Counted from the stretch's first letter, positions 39,601 to 59,077 are shown. The stretch is DNA of 64,000 nt from Cyclina sinensis (GCA_012932295.1 JAAONU010000002.1:38623521-38687520); one strand, 5' to 3'. Made by a program: numbers and translations. Notes: a model not told the origin generated them from the sequence alone.

Positions 39601-42600
39601 AAGTAGAAAAAAACCTTGTTAATGCTCTATTTTCAGTCCAAATATCTTGAAATTTGATAGAAAGGTTGTTTCGATGATTTCTAGCTCAGATTTGGATATG
39701 GGTTATTTGCGATCAAAAACTAGTTCACAGAGTTCTGAAATGTAAAAACCATTTTAACACTCCAGAGGTTACATTTTCAGTCCAAATGTCCTGGAAATTT
39801 GTCATACAGGTTGTTTTGATGATTTCTAGCTCAATTTTTAAGTACTAATATGGATCATCTTTGGTCAGAAACTTGGTCGCAGAGCCCAAATATGGAAAAA
39901 CCTTGTTAACACTCTAGAGGTAAGATTTTAATTCCAAATAACCTGGAAATTTGTCAGAAAAGTTGCTACTTGATTTCTAGCTCAATTTTGAATATGGGTC
40001 ATCTGGAGTAAAAAACTAGGTCACAGAGCCCAAATAACGAAAAACTTTGTAAACACTCTGGAGGCTATATTTTCAGTCCAAAATTAATGTCTTTGAAATT
40101 TGTCAGAAAGGTTGTTTGATGATTTGTAGCTCAAATTTGGATATGGGTCATCTGGGGTCAAAAACTAGGTCACAGAGCCCAAATATTGAAAAACCTTGTT
40201 AGCACTCTAGTGGCTACAATTTCAGTCCAAATAACCGGGAAATTTGTCAGAAAGATTGTTTCAATAATTTCTAGGTCAAGTTCGAATATGGGTCATCTTG
40301 GGTCAATTAACCAGGTCCATAGCAATTTAGTTAAAAGCAGTCATATTCAGGTGAGCTATACAGCCCTATATGGCCCTCTTGTTTACAGGGAATGCATGCA
40401 TCAGTCTTAAATTTTAAGATATGCCTCTATAGATATGTAATGTGAGTGCTCTGTAGTTTTGAAGAAAATGACCAATATAACCAGTGATTTGTAAACCTTC
40501 AATGAAAGAAGCTCACAAGTTCAAAAGACTTCATAACTAGTACTTTTATACTGTTTTCTATAAAAGGCATAGGTTTAGTAATCTTAAGTAGTAAAACTTG
40601 TTCTCTTTTCAGAAGAGAAAAGCTGAAGAGAAGCAAGAAGATGAACAGGAAACAAGTGAACTTTCAACATATGCCACTACCAAGTATCAGAGGTTTCAAG
40701 CAAAGGCTGTAAAAGGAATTGTTGAACAGTATAAAAAAATTCTCTTCTCTGCAAATGATAGAGAGTCAAAGGTAATAATTTCAGATGTTACAGACTTGCC
40801 AGACCATTTAGACCTGTTCGTAATTGAGTGAGGACAGTTTTGCAGTGCAAGTATGGTACTCTCTGCAGCTTGATCTGTGTCAATTTTTCACAAAACAGAT
40901 TTGATATTTTTCAACTTGTCTGAGCACAGGATACTTAAAGTGAGCTTTTAGAATTGCCCTTCATCTGTCATAAACATTTTATTTTTAGCTTGTGAACTCA
41001 CTCTCTAGGCTTTATCATTGATCCAATCTTCCTAAGACTTTCTCAGAATGTTTGTAGTGACAATATCTTATGCCAGATCATGATCGTGGGTTCAAAAACT
41101 AGTTAACAGCCAAAAAGAAAAAGAAAACCTTGTACAAATGTATGCTCAAAATCCCACATTTTTAACTAGGGGGGGGGTATATAGGAGTCACCCAGTGGTT
41201 GGTTGGTCGGGCTGTCAGTCAGTCTGTTCTTTGTCCGCACCATAACTTGATAACTAATGGTAAGAATACAATGCGACTTCATACAATGGTCAAGCACAAT
41301 GAGAGGAAGTACAGTGTTTAAGAATCCTAACTCCATCTTCACTATTTGTAAAGTTATTGCCCTTTGTTTGTTCTCCTTGTCCAAAGCATAACTTGAAAAC
41401 TACTGGTTGGAATTCAGTGCACTGAATACAATGGTCAAGCACAACAAAAGGAAGTGCAGTGAACATGAGCTATTACTCTTCACTACTTACACAGTTATTG
41501 CTCTTTGTTTGTTATGTCCCCCATCGAAGATGAGGGGGCATATAGTGTAAATGTTGGTCGGTCGGTCCCTCGGTAGACACTTCGTTTCCGATCAATAACT
41601 AGAGAACGCTTTGACCTAGGTTCACTAAACTTAGTGTGCTGGTTGGTCATCACCAGTAGATGACCCCTATTGACTTTGAGGTCATTAGGTCAAAGGTCAA
41701 GATCACAGAGACTTTCATCCTTAAAACAGTTTCTGATCAATAACTACAGAACGCTTTGACATAGGTTCACCAAACTTATTATGCTAGTTGGTCATCACCA
41801 GTAGATGACCCCTATTGATTTTGAGGTCATTAGGTCAAAGGTCAAGCTCACAGGGTCCTTCATCCTAAAAATGGTTTCCGACCAATAACTAGAGAACGCT
41901 TTGACCTAGGTTCACTAAACTTAGTGTGCTGGTTGGTCATCACCAGTAGATGACCCCTATTGACTTTGAGGTCATTAGGTCAAAGGTCAAGATCACAGAG
42001 ACTTTCATCCTTAAAACAGTTTCTGATCAATAACTACAGAACGCTTTGACATAGGTTCACCAAACTTATTATGCTAGTTGGTCATCACCAGTAGATGACC
42101 CCTATTGATTTTGAGGTCATTAGGTCAAAGATCAAGCTCAAAGGGACGTTCATCCTAAAAACGGTTTCCGATCAATAACTAGAGAATGCTTTGACCCAGG
42201 TTCACCAAACTTGGTTTGCTGGTTGGCCATCACCAGTAGATGACCCCTATTGACTTTGAGATCATTAGGTCAAAGGTCAAGATCACAGAGACTTTCATCC
42301 TAAAAACGGTTTCTGATCAATAACTAGAGAACGCTTTTACCTAGGTTAACCAAGCTTGGTATGCTGGTTGGTCATCACCAGTAGATGACCCCTATTGACT
42401 TTGAGGTCATTAGGTCAAAGGTCAAGATCACAGAGACTTTCATCCTTAAAACGGTTTCCGATCAATAACTAGAGAACGCTTTGACCTAGGTTCACCAAAC
42501 TTGGTATGCTGGTTGGTCATCACCAGTAGATGACCCCTATTGATTTTGAGGTCATTTGGTCAAAGGTCAAGCTCACAGAGACTTTCATCTTAAAAACAGT

Positions 42601-45600
42601 TTCCGGTCAATAACTAGATCCTAAAAATGGTTTTTGATCTATAACTAGAGAATGCTTTGGCCCAACCACAAGCAGTTAGGTGCTGTTGGGGGGCATGTAT
42701 GTTTTACAAACATTTCTTGTTTATCTTTTGTTATAAAAATACTTGTACCTTTGAAAATGTTTTCATTCTTATTATGCTTTAATGTAGTTTTTCAGCTCTT
42801 CTAATTCAGAGTAGGCAGTTAAAGGCAGTTGACCAGGGAATCCATTTATTCAAGCCCATATCATGGTTTTTTGGGGCCATAGTTAATTTATCAAATTCCA
42901 AATTTTTGCCCTAAAATTTCTTTTATGTATGCTAAAATTCCTAATTTTAACCCTAAACTTTCTGAATTTTTGCCCTAAAATTTGCCCTAATTTTTAGCTC
43001 AGCTGTAACGTAGTGACAGAGTGAGCTTTTGTGATCGCATTTTGTCCGTCGTCGGTCCCTCCATCCACAATTAGTTTGTTAACACTCTAGTGGTCACATT
43101 TTTGCCTAGAATTGTCATGAAACTTGGTCAGGATGTTTGTCTCATTGATTTCTCGGAGAAATTCGAACATAAATTGTCTGGGTTGAAAAAGTAGGTCACA
43201 GAGCCCAAATATAGAAAAACCTTGTTAACACTCTAGAGGCTACATTTTAGTCCAAATATCCTGGAAATTTGTCAAAAAGGTTGTATCAATGATTTCTAGC
43301 ACAAGTTCAAATATGGGTCATCTAGGGTCAAAAACTAGGTCACAGAGCCCAAATATTTAAAAACCTTGTTAACACTCCAGAGGTAACATTTCCAGTCCAA
43401 ATGTCCTGGAAATTTGTCAGAAAGGTTGTTTCTATGATTTCTAGCATAAGTTCGAATATGGGTCATATTGGTTAAAAAACTAGGTCACAGAGCCTAAATA
43501 TGGAAAAACCTTGTTAACAGTCTAGAGGTTAAATTTTCAGTCCAAATATCCTTGAAATTTGTCAGAAAATTTGTTTCAATGATTTCCAGCTCAATTTTGA
43601 AAATGGGTTATCTGGGGTCAAAAACTAGGTCACAGAGCCCAGAAGTAGAAAAAACCTTGTTAATGCTCTAGAGGTTGCATTTTCAATCCAAATATCCTGG
43701 AAATTTGTCAGAAAAATTGCTTCAATGATTTCCAGCTCAATTTTGAAAATGTGTTATCTGGGATCAAAAACTAGGTCAGAGAGCCCAGAAGTAGAAAAAC
43801 CTTGTTAATGCTCTAGAGGTTGCATTTTCAGTCCAAATGTCCTTGAAATTTGTCAGAAAGGTTGTTTCGATGATTTCTAGCTCAAGTTCGAATATGGGTC
43901 ATCTGGGATCAAAAACTAGGTCACAGAGCCCAAATATAAAAAACCTTTTTAACACTCCAGAGGTAACATTTTCAGTCCAAATATCCTGGAAATTTCTCAG
44001 ACAGGTTTTTATGCCCCCGAAGGGAGGCATATAGTTTTTGAACTGTCTGTCCGTCCGTCAGTCTGTTCGCCCGTCAGAAAACTTTAACATTGGCAATAAC
44101 TTTCTTTTTAGTTAGTGGATTTACTTCATACTTGGACACAACACCCCTAAGGACAATGCCTTTCCACTGATCTATATTTATTTGACCTTGACCCCTGAAT
44201 GACCTTTATCTTGAAGATCCAATTGTCCAAAAACTTTAATATTGTCATAACTTCTTTATTAGTAAGTGGATACACTTCATACTTAAACACAACACCCCTT
44301 TGGACAAGGCCTTCCCACTGACCTATATTTGTTTGACCTTGACCCCTGAATGACCTTTACCTTGAAGATCCAATTGTCCAAAAACTTCAACATTGCCCAT
44401 AACTTCCTTATTAGTAAGTGGATTTACTTCATACTTGGACACAACACACCTTTGGACAAGACCTTCCCACTGACCTTATATTATTTGACCTTGACCCCTG
44501 AATATCCAATTGTCCAAAAACTAATATTTGGCCATAACTTCCAAATAAGTAAGTGTATACACTTCATACTTAAACACAACACCCCTTTGAACAAGGCCTT
44601 CCCACTGACCTATATTTGTTTGACCTTGACCCCGGAATGACCTTTACCTTGAAGTTCCAATTGTCCAAAAACTTTAACATTGCCCATAACTTCTTTATTA
44701 GTAAGTGGATTTACTTCAAACTTGGACACAACACACCTTTGGACAAGGACCTTCCCACTGATCTATATTTATTTGACCTTGACCCCTGAATGAGCTTTAC
44801 CTTGAAGATCTAATTGTTCTAAAACTTCAACATTGCCCATAATTTCCTTATTTGTAAGTGGATTTACTTCATACTTGGACACAACACCTCTTTGGACAAG
44901 ACCTTCCCATTGACCTTGACCACTGAATATTCAATTATCCAAAAACTAATATTTGGCCATAATTTCCAAATTAGTAAGTGGATACACTTCATACTTAAAC
45001 ACAACATCCCTTTGAACAAGGCCTTCCCACTGTCCAATATTTGTTTGACCTTGACCTCTGAATGACTTTAACCTTGAAGATCCAATTGTCCAAAAACTTT
45101 AACATTGCCCATAACTTCCTTATTAGTAAATGGAATTACTTCATACTTGAACACAACCCCCTTTGAATAAGACCTTCCCAATGACCTATATTTATTTGAC
45201 CTTGACCCCTGCATGACTGGTTCTCAGCTTAAAGGTCAAAATATTTGTCAAGAAGATCTCTTGAACAGGTTCAAAACTACGTCATGTGGACTCAGAAATG
45301 TGATCATCAGTCAAAATTAAAAGTTTTTCAGGTCACCATGTCAAAGGCCATGGTCAGAGTGTCCTTGAATAGCAAAATTGTTTCCAATCAATAACTATAG
45401 GATGATTGGTCCCAGCTCCTCAAAACTTCATGGCTGCCTCTACGGATAAGGCGCTAGGGGGGCATAAGTGTTTTACAAACATCTCTTGTTGGTATGTAGG
45501 TTCCTTGCATGGACCTCTACCCATAGGTGGGGTTTGAGGTCACTGGGTCAAGGTCACCATAGGTTATAATAGATATTTCTACTTTCTGTCTTAGAGCCTT

Positions 45601-45925
45601 AGATATTTTAGATACTAGTATTTGGTTTGTAGGCACTTATAAATCTTCAATTTGAAAATGAAATACTGCTTTTTTTATGTTTGCTTAACAGCAAACCCAC
45701 AGCCAAAGTACTCAGGAGAGCTATCCAGGGCCATTATTGCCCTCTTGTTTAATAACCCTTTTTTAAGTTTTCTCTCCTTTTTTTCAGAGGGAAGACAGGA
45801 AAAATGTTTTTGAAAATTTTTACCTGAAAAAAAGAGATATAAGCCCTGCAATATCACTTGTTGCTTCACAGTACATGGAATTATTTGCATCTGCTGTATC
45901 ACACAAAAGATTGACAACAAAATGA
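21605..45925 (+). CDS. Uncharacterised zinc-finger/repeat protein gene, 6 coding exons
   Basis: Coding exons: 21605-21632, 22826-23278, 27769-33738 (frame breaks inside), 34910-34997, 40613-40771, 45788-45925. All splice phases agree. Order of parts: short MAGQQQQNS start; Cys module 1; Cys module 2 with the same C-x2-C-x45-C-x2-C spacing; three SUMO-type motifs (IKKE, VKKE, VKKE); Gln/Thr-rich 32-residue repeats; helical domain 1; 20-residue repeats; helical domain 2; CKVC...CGKE; Lys/Glu coil; tail to TGA at 45923. The Cys modules recall ZAD-like fingers. The helical domains (LSYFQQLNTCLV, LCPGSKMELIRKL) recall, from memory, N-terminal parts of DUF6589-type proteins of invertebrates, but no DUF6589 core is seen. 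A nuclear role is inferred from fingers and SUMO motifs. AATAAA at 46423-46428 fits the 3' end. It could instead be two tandem genes. Confidence 0.7.
21880..22372. repeat. ~37-39-bp minisatellite in intron 1 of the zinc-finger gene
   Basis: About 12 units of the form TTGTCCATGCATGCATGGGC plus AAAGGTGCCTTGTAAGG. The ATGCATGCAT core is self-complementary. Units are cleanest at the right (22260-22360) and decay leftward. Minus-strand ORFs of up to 164 codons across it are periodic by-products. Confidence 0.85.
22573..22650 (+). mobile_element. Family B left-end fragment
   Basis: TTTTTATGCCCAAGGAGGGCATG, then a GTCTGTCTGTC run. This matches the left terminus of family B elements (compare 44009) with little else. 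Confidence 0.45.
22826..23278 (+). CDS. Exon 2: ZAD-like Cys module 1 and acidic tail
   Basis: A 151-codon exon with both borders in phase 1 (TTTTTCAG before, GGTAAAAAAAG after). It encodes FCVFCLRY, then 45 residues to CPGC, then a basic KRKYASQMPSKKPKKP stretch and an acidic run (EDSEETESDEEG). It is a paralogue of the first ~150 codons of exon 3. Since it is symmetric it can be skipped or duplicated without frame change. The reading frame also runs a few codons into the intron, which is not coding. Confidence 0.75.
23560..24130. repeat. Diverged tandem repeat, ~170-bp units, intron 2
   Basis: The blocks 'CAAGGTTCACAACTCTAGC', 'AAAATTATTAGATTTATCC' and 'TTTTCATGAAAAAAATG' recur at ~23780, 23940 and (degraded) 24100. 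Non-coding. Confidence 0.6.
24225..24640 (+). mobile_element. Family B module fragment
   Basis: Two to three diverged family B modules: 'GACCTTGACCTCTGAATGACC', 'TTCCTTATTTCTGAACAG' and 'ACTTCAAACTTGG'. It is truncated. ORFs here are chance. Confidence 0.5.
24845..24965 (-). mobile_element. Decayed tRNA-derived SINE
   Basis: On the minus strand, GTGGTCAAGGAGCAGAGTGC resembles an A box, and GGTACGAATACC, about 45 bases on, resembles a B box. No intact tRNA fold is seen. Confidence 0.45.
25305..27574 (+). mobile_element. Family A element with a nested family D segment
   Basis: Starts with the hairpin AGCTCATCTGAGCAC/GTGCTCAGGGTGAGC and a CCGTCCGTCG stretch. About six ~165-bp modules follow ('GTGTGCAGCATTGTCCAGTGG', 'CAAATCATGGCTCCTGGGTC'). 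At ~26607 it switches to TATGTCTCCCCCCAAGCCC...GGAGACATATTG (family D start) with ~145-bp modules carrying AGGTCAAAGGTCA-type motifs. It ends GATTTAGGGCCATCATGG and CCCTCTTG. It lies within intron 2 of the zinc-finger gene. Confidence 0.75.
27769..31700 (+). CDS. Giant exon 3, first part: Cys module 2, 32-residue repeats, helical domain 1
   Basis: Open for about 1310 codons from acceptor TTTTCAG (27762-27768), so it needs an upstream exon; the first in-exon Met lies inside the finger, after CVFC. Parts: RCVFCQKYF...YCLTC; basic and acidic linkers with IKKEPDW, VKKEPEW and VKKELQC; Gln-rich text; at least a dozen repeats (~29120-30620) of the form GKQAPTQVHTTQ..QLVQVTKQP, with short recombinant units such as GKQAVKQPQCQKL; then a globular domain at 31215-31690 (FERFILKLKK ... 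LSYVQQLNTCLV). The frame ends at 31698-31700. One frame over, the family sequence continues (NAKAKNKLLQTMNK), so the stop follows a frameshift near 31690. Confidence 0.8.
31701..33738 (+). CDS. Exon 3, second part: 20-residue repeats and helical domain 2
   Basis: A 60-bp unit coding STNDVHTSALTNETYGKQRG is clean at ~32325-32510 and ragged on either side. After two extra T bases around 32513-32522 the frame changes. From there it reads through further units (KQERSSYDVSAP, KHGSSTNDVP) into a globular domain (32880-33420) paralogous to that at 31215-31690: FEKFIARVIS, IERRVPFLFDILKTACF, LSYFQQLNTCLV, LCPGSKMELIRKL. The exon ends after GCKVCCKLPF at 33738 in phase 2; reading on runs into a family A element and is not coding. 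Units at 31840-32300 carry many small deletions. Confidence 0.6.
33765..34597 (+). mobile_element. Family A element
   Basis: Hairpin AGCTCATCTGAGCCTGCTC AGGGTGAGC at the left, GTCCGTCCAGGTCCGTC, three modules, and right end AGGGTCATCATGGCCCTCTTG. It begins about 27 bases after the exon 3 donor of the zinc-finger gene. Confidence 0.8.
34910..34997 (+). CDS. Exon 4 of the zinc-finger gene
   Basis: Acceptor TTATTTCAG and donor GATCTT|GTAATT. Two bases from exon 3 complete the first Lys codon, giving KCGKEPVLIVRLEDIAVV then a Lys/Glu run. With the preceding GCKVCCKLPF this makes a possible zinc knuckle (CKVCC ... CG). It is followed by phase 0. Confidence 0.65.
35338..36225 (+). mobile_element. 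Family C element, ~150-bp modules
   Basis: Left end TATACCCCTGAAACGAAG / TTTGGGGGTATA is a short hairpin, then a GGTCGTTCGGGCGGTTGGTC run, then about five modules with 'CATAACTTGAAAACTACTGG' and 'GTCAAGCACAATGA'. The right end is AGTCTTGCAAGGGTATTAATC. Non-coding, in intron 4. Confidence 0.75.
36172..37697 (+). mobile_element. Family A element with duplicated left part
   Basis: A segment of about 340 bp running from a family C right end into family A (GAAGCAGTCTTGC to TTGTCTAGTGGACC) occurs twice in tandem, at ~36172-36510 and ~36518-36850. Further A modules and the right end AGGGCCATCATGGCCCTCTTG follow. The terminal hairpin is missing. Confidence 0.7.
38345..38515 (+). repeat. Hairpin-bearing short repeat, copy 2
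   Basis: GTGCAGACCAAGATCAGC matches the 5' arm of copy 1 (17434). The 3' arm has decayed (CATTCTGGTCATCGTCTGC). The flanks 'CAGTAAATTTTCAG' and 'GCTGTCCAAAG' are shared with copies 1 and 3. Confidence 0.6.
38738..40384 (+). mobile_element. Long family A element with two module types
   Basis: Left end TTTTTAGCTCACCTGAGG and AAGGTGAGC, then A modules ('CCTGAGCCTTAAGATTTGG', 'GTCTAGTGGACCTCTACC'). At ~39480 it changes to a second module of ~155 bp ('AACACTCTAGAGG', 'CCTGGAAATTTGTCAGAAAG', 'ACTAGGTCACAGAGCCC'). It ends CAGGTGAGCTATACAGCCC and CCCTCTTG. It sits just upstream of exon 5 of the zinc-finger gene. Confidence 0.75.
40613..40771 (+). CDS. Exon 5 of the zinc-finger gene
   Basis: Acceptor TTCTCTTTTCAG and donor TCAAAG|GTAATA, 53 codons, phase 0 on both sides. 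It encodes a charged, coil-like KRKAEEKQEDEQETSE and then TTKYQRFQAKAVKGIVEQYK. The ORF continues a little past the donor but without family-like content. Confidence 0.65.
40905..41164 (+). mobile_element. Family A (second module type) fragment
   Basis: Degenerate hairpin end (TTGTCTGAGCACAGG...AGTGAGCTTTT) and a partial second-type module ('TTTCTCAGAATGTTTGTAG'). Truncated. Confidence 0.45.
41165..41515 (+). mobile_element. Family C element, truncated
   Basis: GGGGGGGGGTATATAGGAGTC, a GGTTGGTTGGTCGGG run and two modules, as in 35338-36225. It ends where the next element's TATGTCCCCCATC begins. Confidence 0.7.
41516..42722 (+). mobile_element. Family D element: seven ~148-bp modules with DR1 motifs
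   Basis: Left end TATGTCCCCCATCGAAGATG / AGGGGGCATA is a hairpin followed by GGTCGGTCGGTCC. About seven modules carry GATCAATAACTAGAGAACGC, GGTCATCACCAGTAGATGAC and TTAGGTCAAAGGTCAAG. Two successive module pairs (from ~41580 and ~41880) are nearly identical over ~290 bp, so the array grew by two-unit steps. Right end GGGGGGCATGTATG then TTTACAAACATTTCTTG. Non-coding, in intron 5. Confidence 0.8.
43000..44005 (+). mobile_element. Family A element, second module type
   Basis: TTTTTAGCTCAGCTGTAACG...GAGTGAGCTTTTGTG at the left with GTCCGTCGTCGGTCC, then about six ~155-bp modules ('CCTTGTTAACACTCTAGAGG', 'AAAAACTAGGTCACAGAGCC'). It is cut at ~44005 by the family B element. Confidence 0.75.
44009..45490 (+). 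mobile_element. Family B element: eight or nine ~150-bp modules with TGACCTTGA motifs
   Basis: Left end TTTTATGCCCCCGAAGGGAGG and CATATAG, GTCCGTCCGTC, then modules 'TTTGACCTTGACCCCTGAAT', 'AATTGTCCAAAAACTTTAAC' and 'ACTTCATACTTGGACACAAC'. Right end GCGCTAGGGGGGCATAAG then TTTTACAAACATCTCTTG. Non-coding; lies in intron 5 of the zinc-finger gene. Confidence 0.8.
45491..45750 (+). mobile_element. Family A right-end fragment
   Basis: GTTCCTTGCATGGACCTCTACC to GAGCTATCCAGGGCCATTATTG and CCCTCTTGTT, the right terminus of family A. It ends 38 bases before the last exon of the zinc-finger gene. Confidence 0.6.
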
Positions 45926-46445
45926 CAGAGGCGTGTGGAATTTTCAGAGAAATGCAGTAGTCAGCCAGTCTTGTGTTTGGAACTGATCAGTGACATGTAT
46001 ATGTTTATGTACCAGTATTTACAGCAAAATTTTCATGTTGTTAACATGCATGATTTAAAATATCTGTGATGGGCAGATTGTTCATATCAGATCATCTTTA
46101 TTGGACATTTACTGTCAGAATTTACAGGCACAAGTGGGGAAAGACGAGAGAAGCTATATTGTTCATTTTACTGAATTACAGACTGGTACTTGACTCATTT
46201 TGATCACATCTCCATTGGTAATAAGTGTGCCTTTTCTCATCAGAAAACATAATAATTTGTAAACTGTGCAACTTTGTTTGTGGAAATCATTGTATTTCTA
46301 TCCTAAAATACTACTGGCTGTATTTACAGGTGTTTATTCAGAACTAAATTGGTATTTATCTATATTTTATTTTCATGTAATATGTCTTGTTTGTACATGC
46401 ATGTGTAACAGTCATTTCTTTTAATAAACCATGTTGAATGAAGTG
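45788..46445 (+). CDS. Last exon and 3'UTR of the zinc-finger gene
   Basis: Acceptor TTTTTTTCAG, then 45 codons (REDRKNVFENFYLKKRD to SHKRLTTK) and TGA at 45923-45925. The 3'UTR is about 500 bases and free of repeats, with AATAAA at 46423-46428. The CDS part is 45788-45925. Confidence 0.65.
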
Positions 46446-46794
46446 TCTGGTTTCAAATACTCTGACTTGTATATTATTACCTATACTGGAGTGATTATAT
46501 TAAATTAAAGGAAAATGCTTATTTGCATCATGAATTTATTCTAGAGTTTCATTGCAATTTTTCAAAACATTATAACACTACTTCTTCTCAGCAGAAAAAA
46601 AACAACACATTTTCTGTTATCAGCACTGATATAAATAGATGTCCTTGTTCCCTGCTTCAGAATTGTCCTTGTTACAGCTTCTGAAAGAAATATACTGACA
46701 ATGATTAACTTGCATTTACATACATGTGGAAAATTAGGCTAAATTAATAAATCCAAAGACAAACTTATAAACACAACAAGAAGGCTATAATAGG

Positions 46795-47760
46795 CTCTTA
46801 AGTGTTCACCTGAGTATAACTTCTAAGAAATACAAATGCCATGTAATGAATTGGTTACGTAAACAAAAATAAAGAAATTTACAAGGGGCATAGTTATAAC
46901 AATATTGGTAGAGGTCCACTAAACAATTCTTCAAACCAATTTTCAGAAGCTTCTGATAAGATTTTTTTAAAAGATTATAGATATACATATATGTCCTTGC
47001 AAAACCTCTTATTTTTTGGGGCAAAGCTGAAACTGTCTTGACAGAGAACATCTTACCCATTGGGGCAAAGCTGAAACCGTCTTGACAGAAGCTTCATGCA
47101 AAATTTCAGAACTAGTTTTTTTTGTTTCAGAGAAGAAGAGTTTAAAAAAAAATGGGATTGAGCCAATAATGACTAAAGGGACATAATTTGAATAATCTTT
47201 GTAGAGTACCACTAGGTAATGCTACACAAAAATTTCAAAAGTCTAAGTTTGGTTTCTCACAAGATTTTAAGTGTTGTCTATATGAAGTGTATGCAAAACA
47301 TCTGACTCCTGGGGAAGAGCCAGAATGACCCCAGAGGCAAAATCTGAACAATCTTGCTAGAGGTCCACTAGACTATGCTTAGTGCAAAATATTATTACTC
47401 TTGGCCTTGTGGTTTCATATTAAAAGAATTTTAAAGATTCCCTCTATATTTCTATATCAAACATGTTAACCCTTGAGCAAGGCCAATAGCGACACCAGGA
47501 CATAAATTGAACATACTTGGTAGAGGTTCACTAGGACAATGCCTCGCACCAAACAGGAGGTTTTCTCAAAGAAGACATTAAAAGTTTTTCATTTTTGTTG
47601 CCAAAGCAACTATAGTCCTGCATCAAATGGAATTCTCTGGACAACTATGACCAACTTCTAAAGGAGGGGATGTGGTTTAATGCAAAAAAACTAAAAACAC
47701 AGGAGGCATACACAATGATCACAATAGGTCACCTAAGCAGATTCTGCTAAGGTGATCTAA
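46795..47760 (-). mobile_element. Family A-related element, minus orientation
   Basis: The right side has hairpin TCACCTAAGCAG ATT CTGCTAAGGTGA (~47726-47755). The body carries reversed A modules ('GTAGAGGTCCACTA', 'CTTGGCCTTGTGGTTTC'). The left end TTCACCTGAG is degraded. It lies between the ends of the two convergent genes. Confidence 0.65.
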
Positions 47761-47829
47761 AACGATTTAATCTACAAGTCTGAAAAACGTGTTTCTATGT
47801 TTTCTTCTATTCATCATTCCTAACTTTTA

Positions 47830-47980
47830 CCAGGCTGTTGGAAATGGTTTTCACCTTTGTGACCAGTGGAGCACCGTGTGATCATGGCCTGCAATGGCTG
47901 TTTCATTTGGCAAGAAATTTACAATAAACACTACCATTAATAACCAATAAGTCTGTCCAAACTGAATGTTCAGTAGGGTA
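47830..47980 (+). repeat. Hairpin-bearing short repeat, copy 3 (decayed)
   Basis: CACCTTTGTGACCAGTGGAGC, TGATCATGGCCTGCAATGG and CTGTCCAAACTGAATG match copies 1 and 2 in order, but much of the 5' hairpin arm is deleted. Confidence 0.5.
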
Positions 47981-48154
47981 ACATTAAAGTAAAATAAGAA
48001 AGGCAATCTTCCTAAAAAATATCAGTATCCTAATAAAGAACTAATTCAGAATAGAATCTGTTTTGATAAAGAAGTTCATCATAGAAACAGGAACAAATTT
48101 TGCGTGTCCATTTTCCTGCAGTTTTTCAGACCATTTTTCTGCAGTTAGGAACAA

Positions 48155-48775
48155 GAGATCTTTGTAAAACATATATGCCCCCCCTAGCACCTTATCCCTA
48201 GAGGCAGCCTTGAAATTTTGGGGGCCTGGACCAAGCATTCTGTAGTAAGTGATCAGAAACCGTTTTGCTTTTCAAAATCACTGTGACCTTGATCTTTGAC
48301 CTGGTGACTTGAAAAACTAAAGGGCTCATCTTTTGGTCATGACCAACCTACAGTCTAATTTTGAACAACCTGGGACCAAGGATTCTATCGTTATTGATAG
48401 GAAACCGTTTTGCTATTCAATGTCACTGTGAACTTGACCTGGTGACCTTAAAAGCTACTGGGGGGCATCTACTGCTCTTGACCAATCTATGTACTAAATT
48501 TGAGGAACCTTGGCTCAAGTGTTCTATAGTTATTTATCAGAAACCATTTTTGACCATTTCACTGTGACCTTGGCCTTTGACATAAAGACCTGTAAAACTA
48601 CATTAGGTTATCTACTAGTCAAGACCAACCTACAAACCAAGGCTGAGGAAGGTGGGTCCAAGGGTTTTCAATAGATATTGGAAACAAAAGTGTCTACCCA
48701 CTGACTGATATTTGCAAAACTATATACCCCCTCATCTTTGATGGGGGGGGGGGGGAGGGGCATAATAACTTGTCT
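48155..48775 (-). mobile_element. Family B/D-type element, minus orientation
   Basis: Starts AACAAGAGATCTTTGTAAAA and CATATATGCCCCCCC, the reverse of the family B right end, and ends near CCTCATCTTTGATGGGGGGG. Internal modules carry 'CACTGTGACCTTGATCTTTG' and 'AGGAAACCGTTTTGCTATTC'. Confidence 0.65.
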
Positions 48776-48967
48776 AAAGTGTACTATTGGGACAGGTCAT
48801 TTGACAAGATACAGATCATTATACTGAGTTATGAAAAACCCAGGTATCTGCTCCATGTGTTTTCTGTCATCTTATGAATATTACATGTACCTTTTGAAGT
48901 TTCCTAAATTACTGCAGTTGAAAATAAGCTGAATATTCTTGTAAAAAAAGTATAACAAGAAACCAAC

Positions 48968-59077
<10,110 letters not shown>

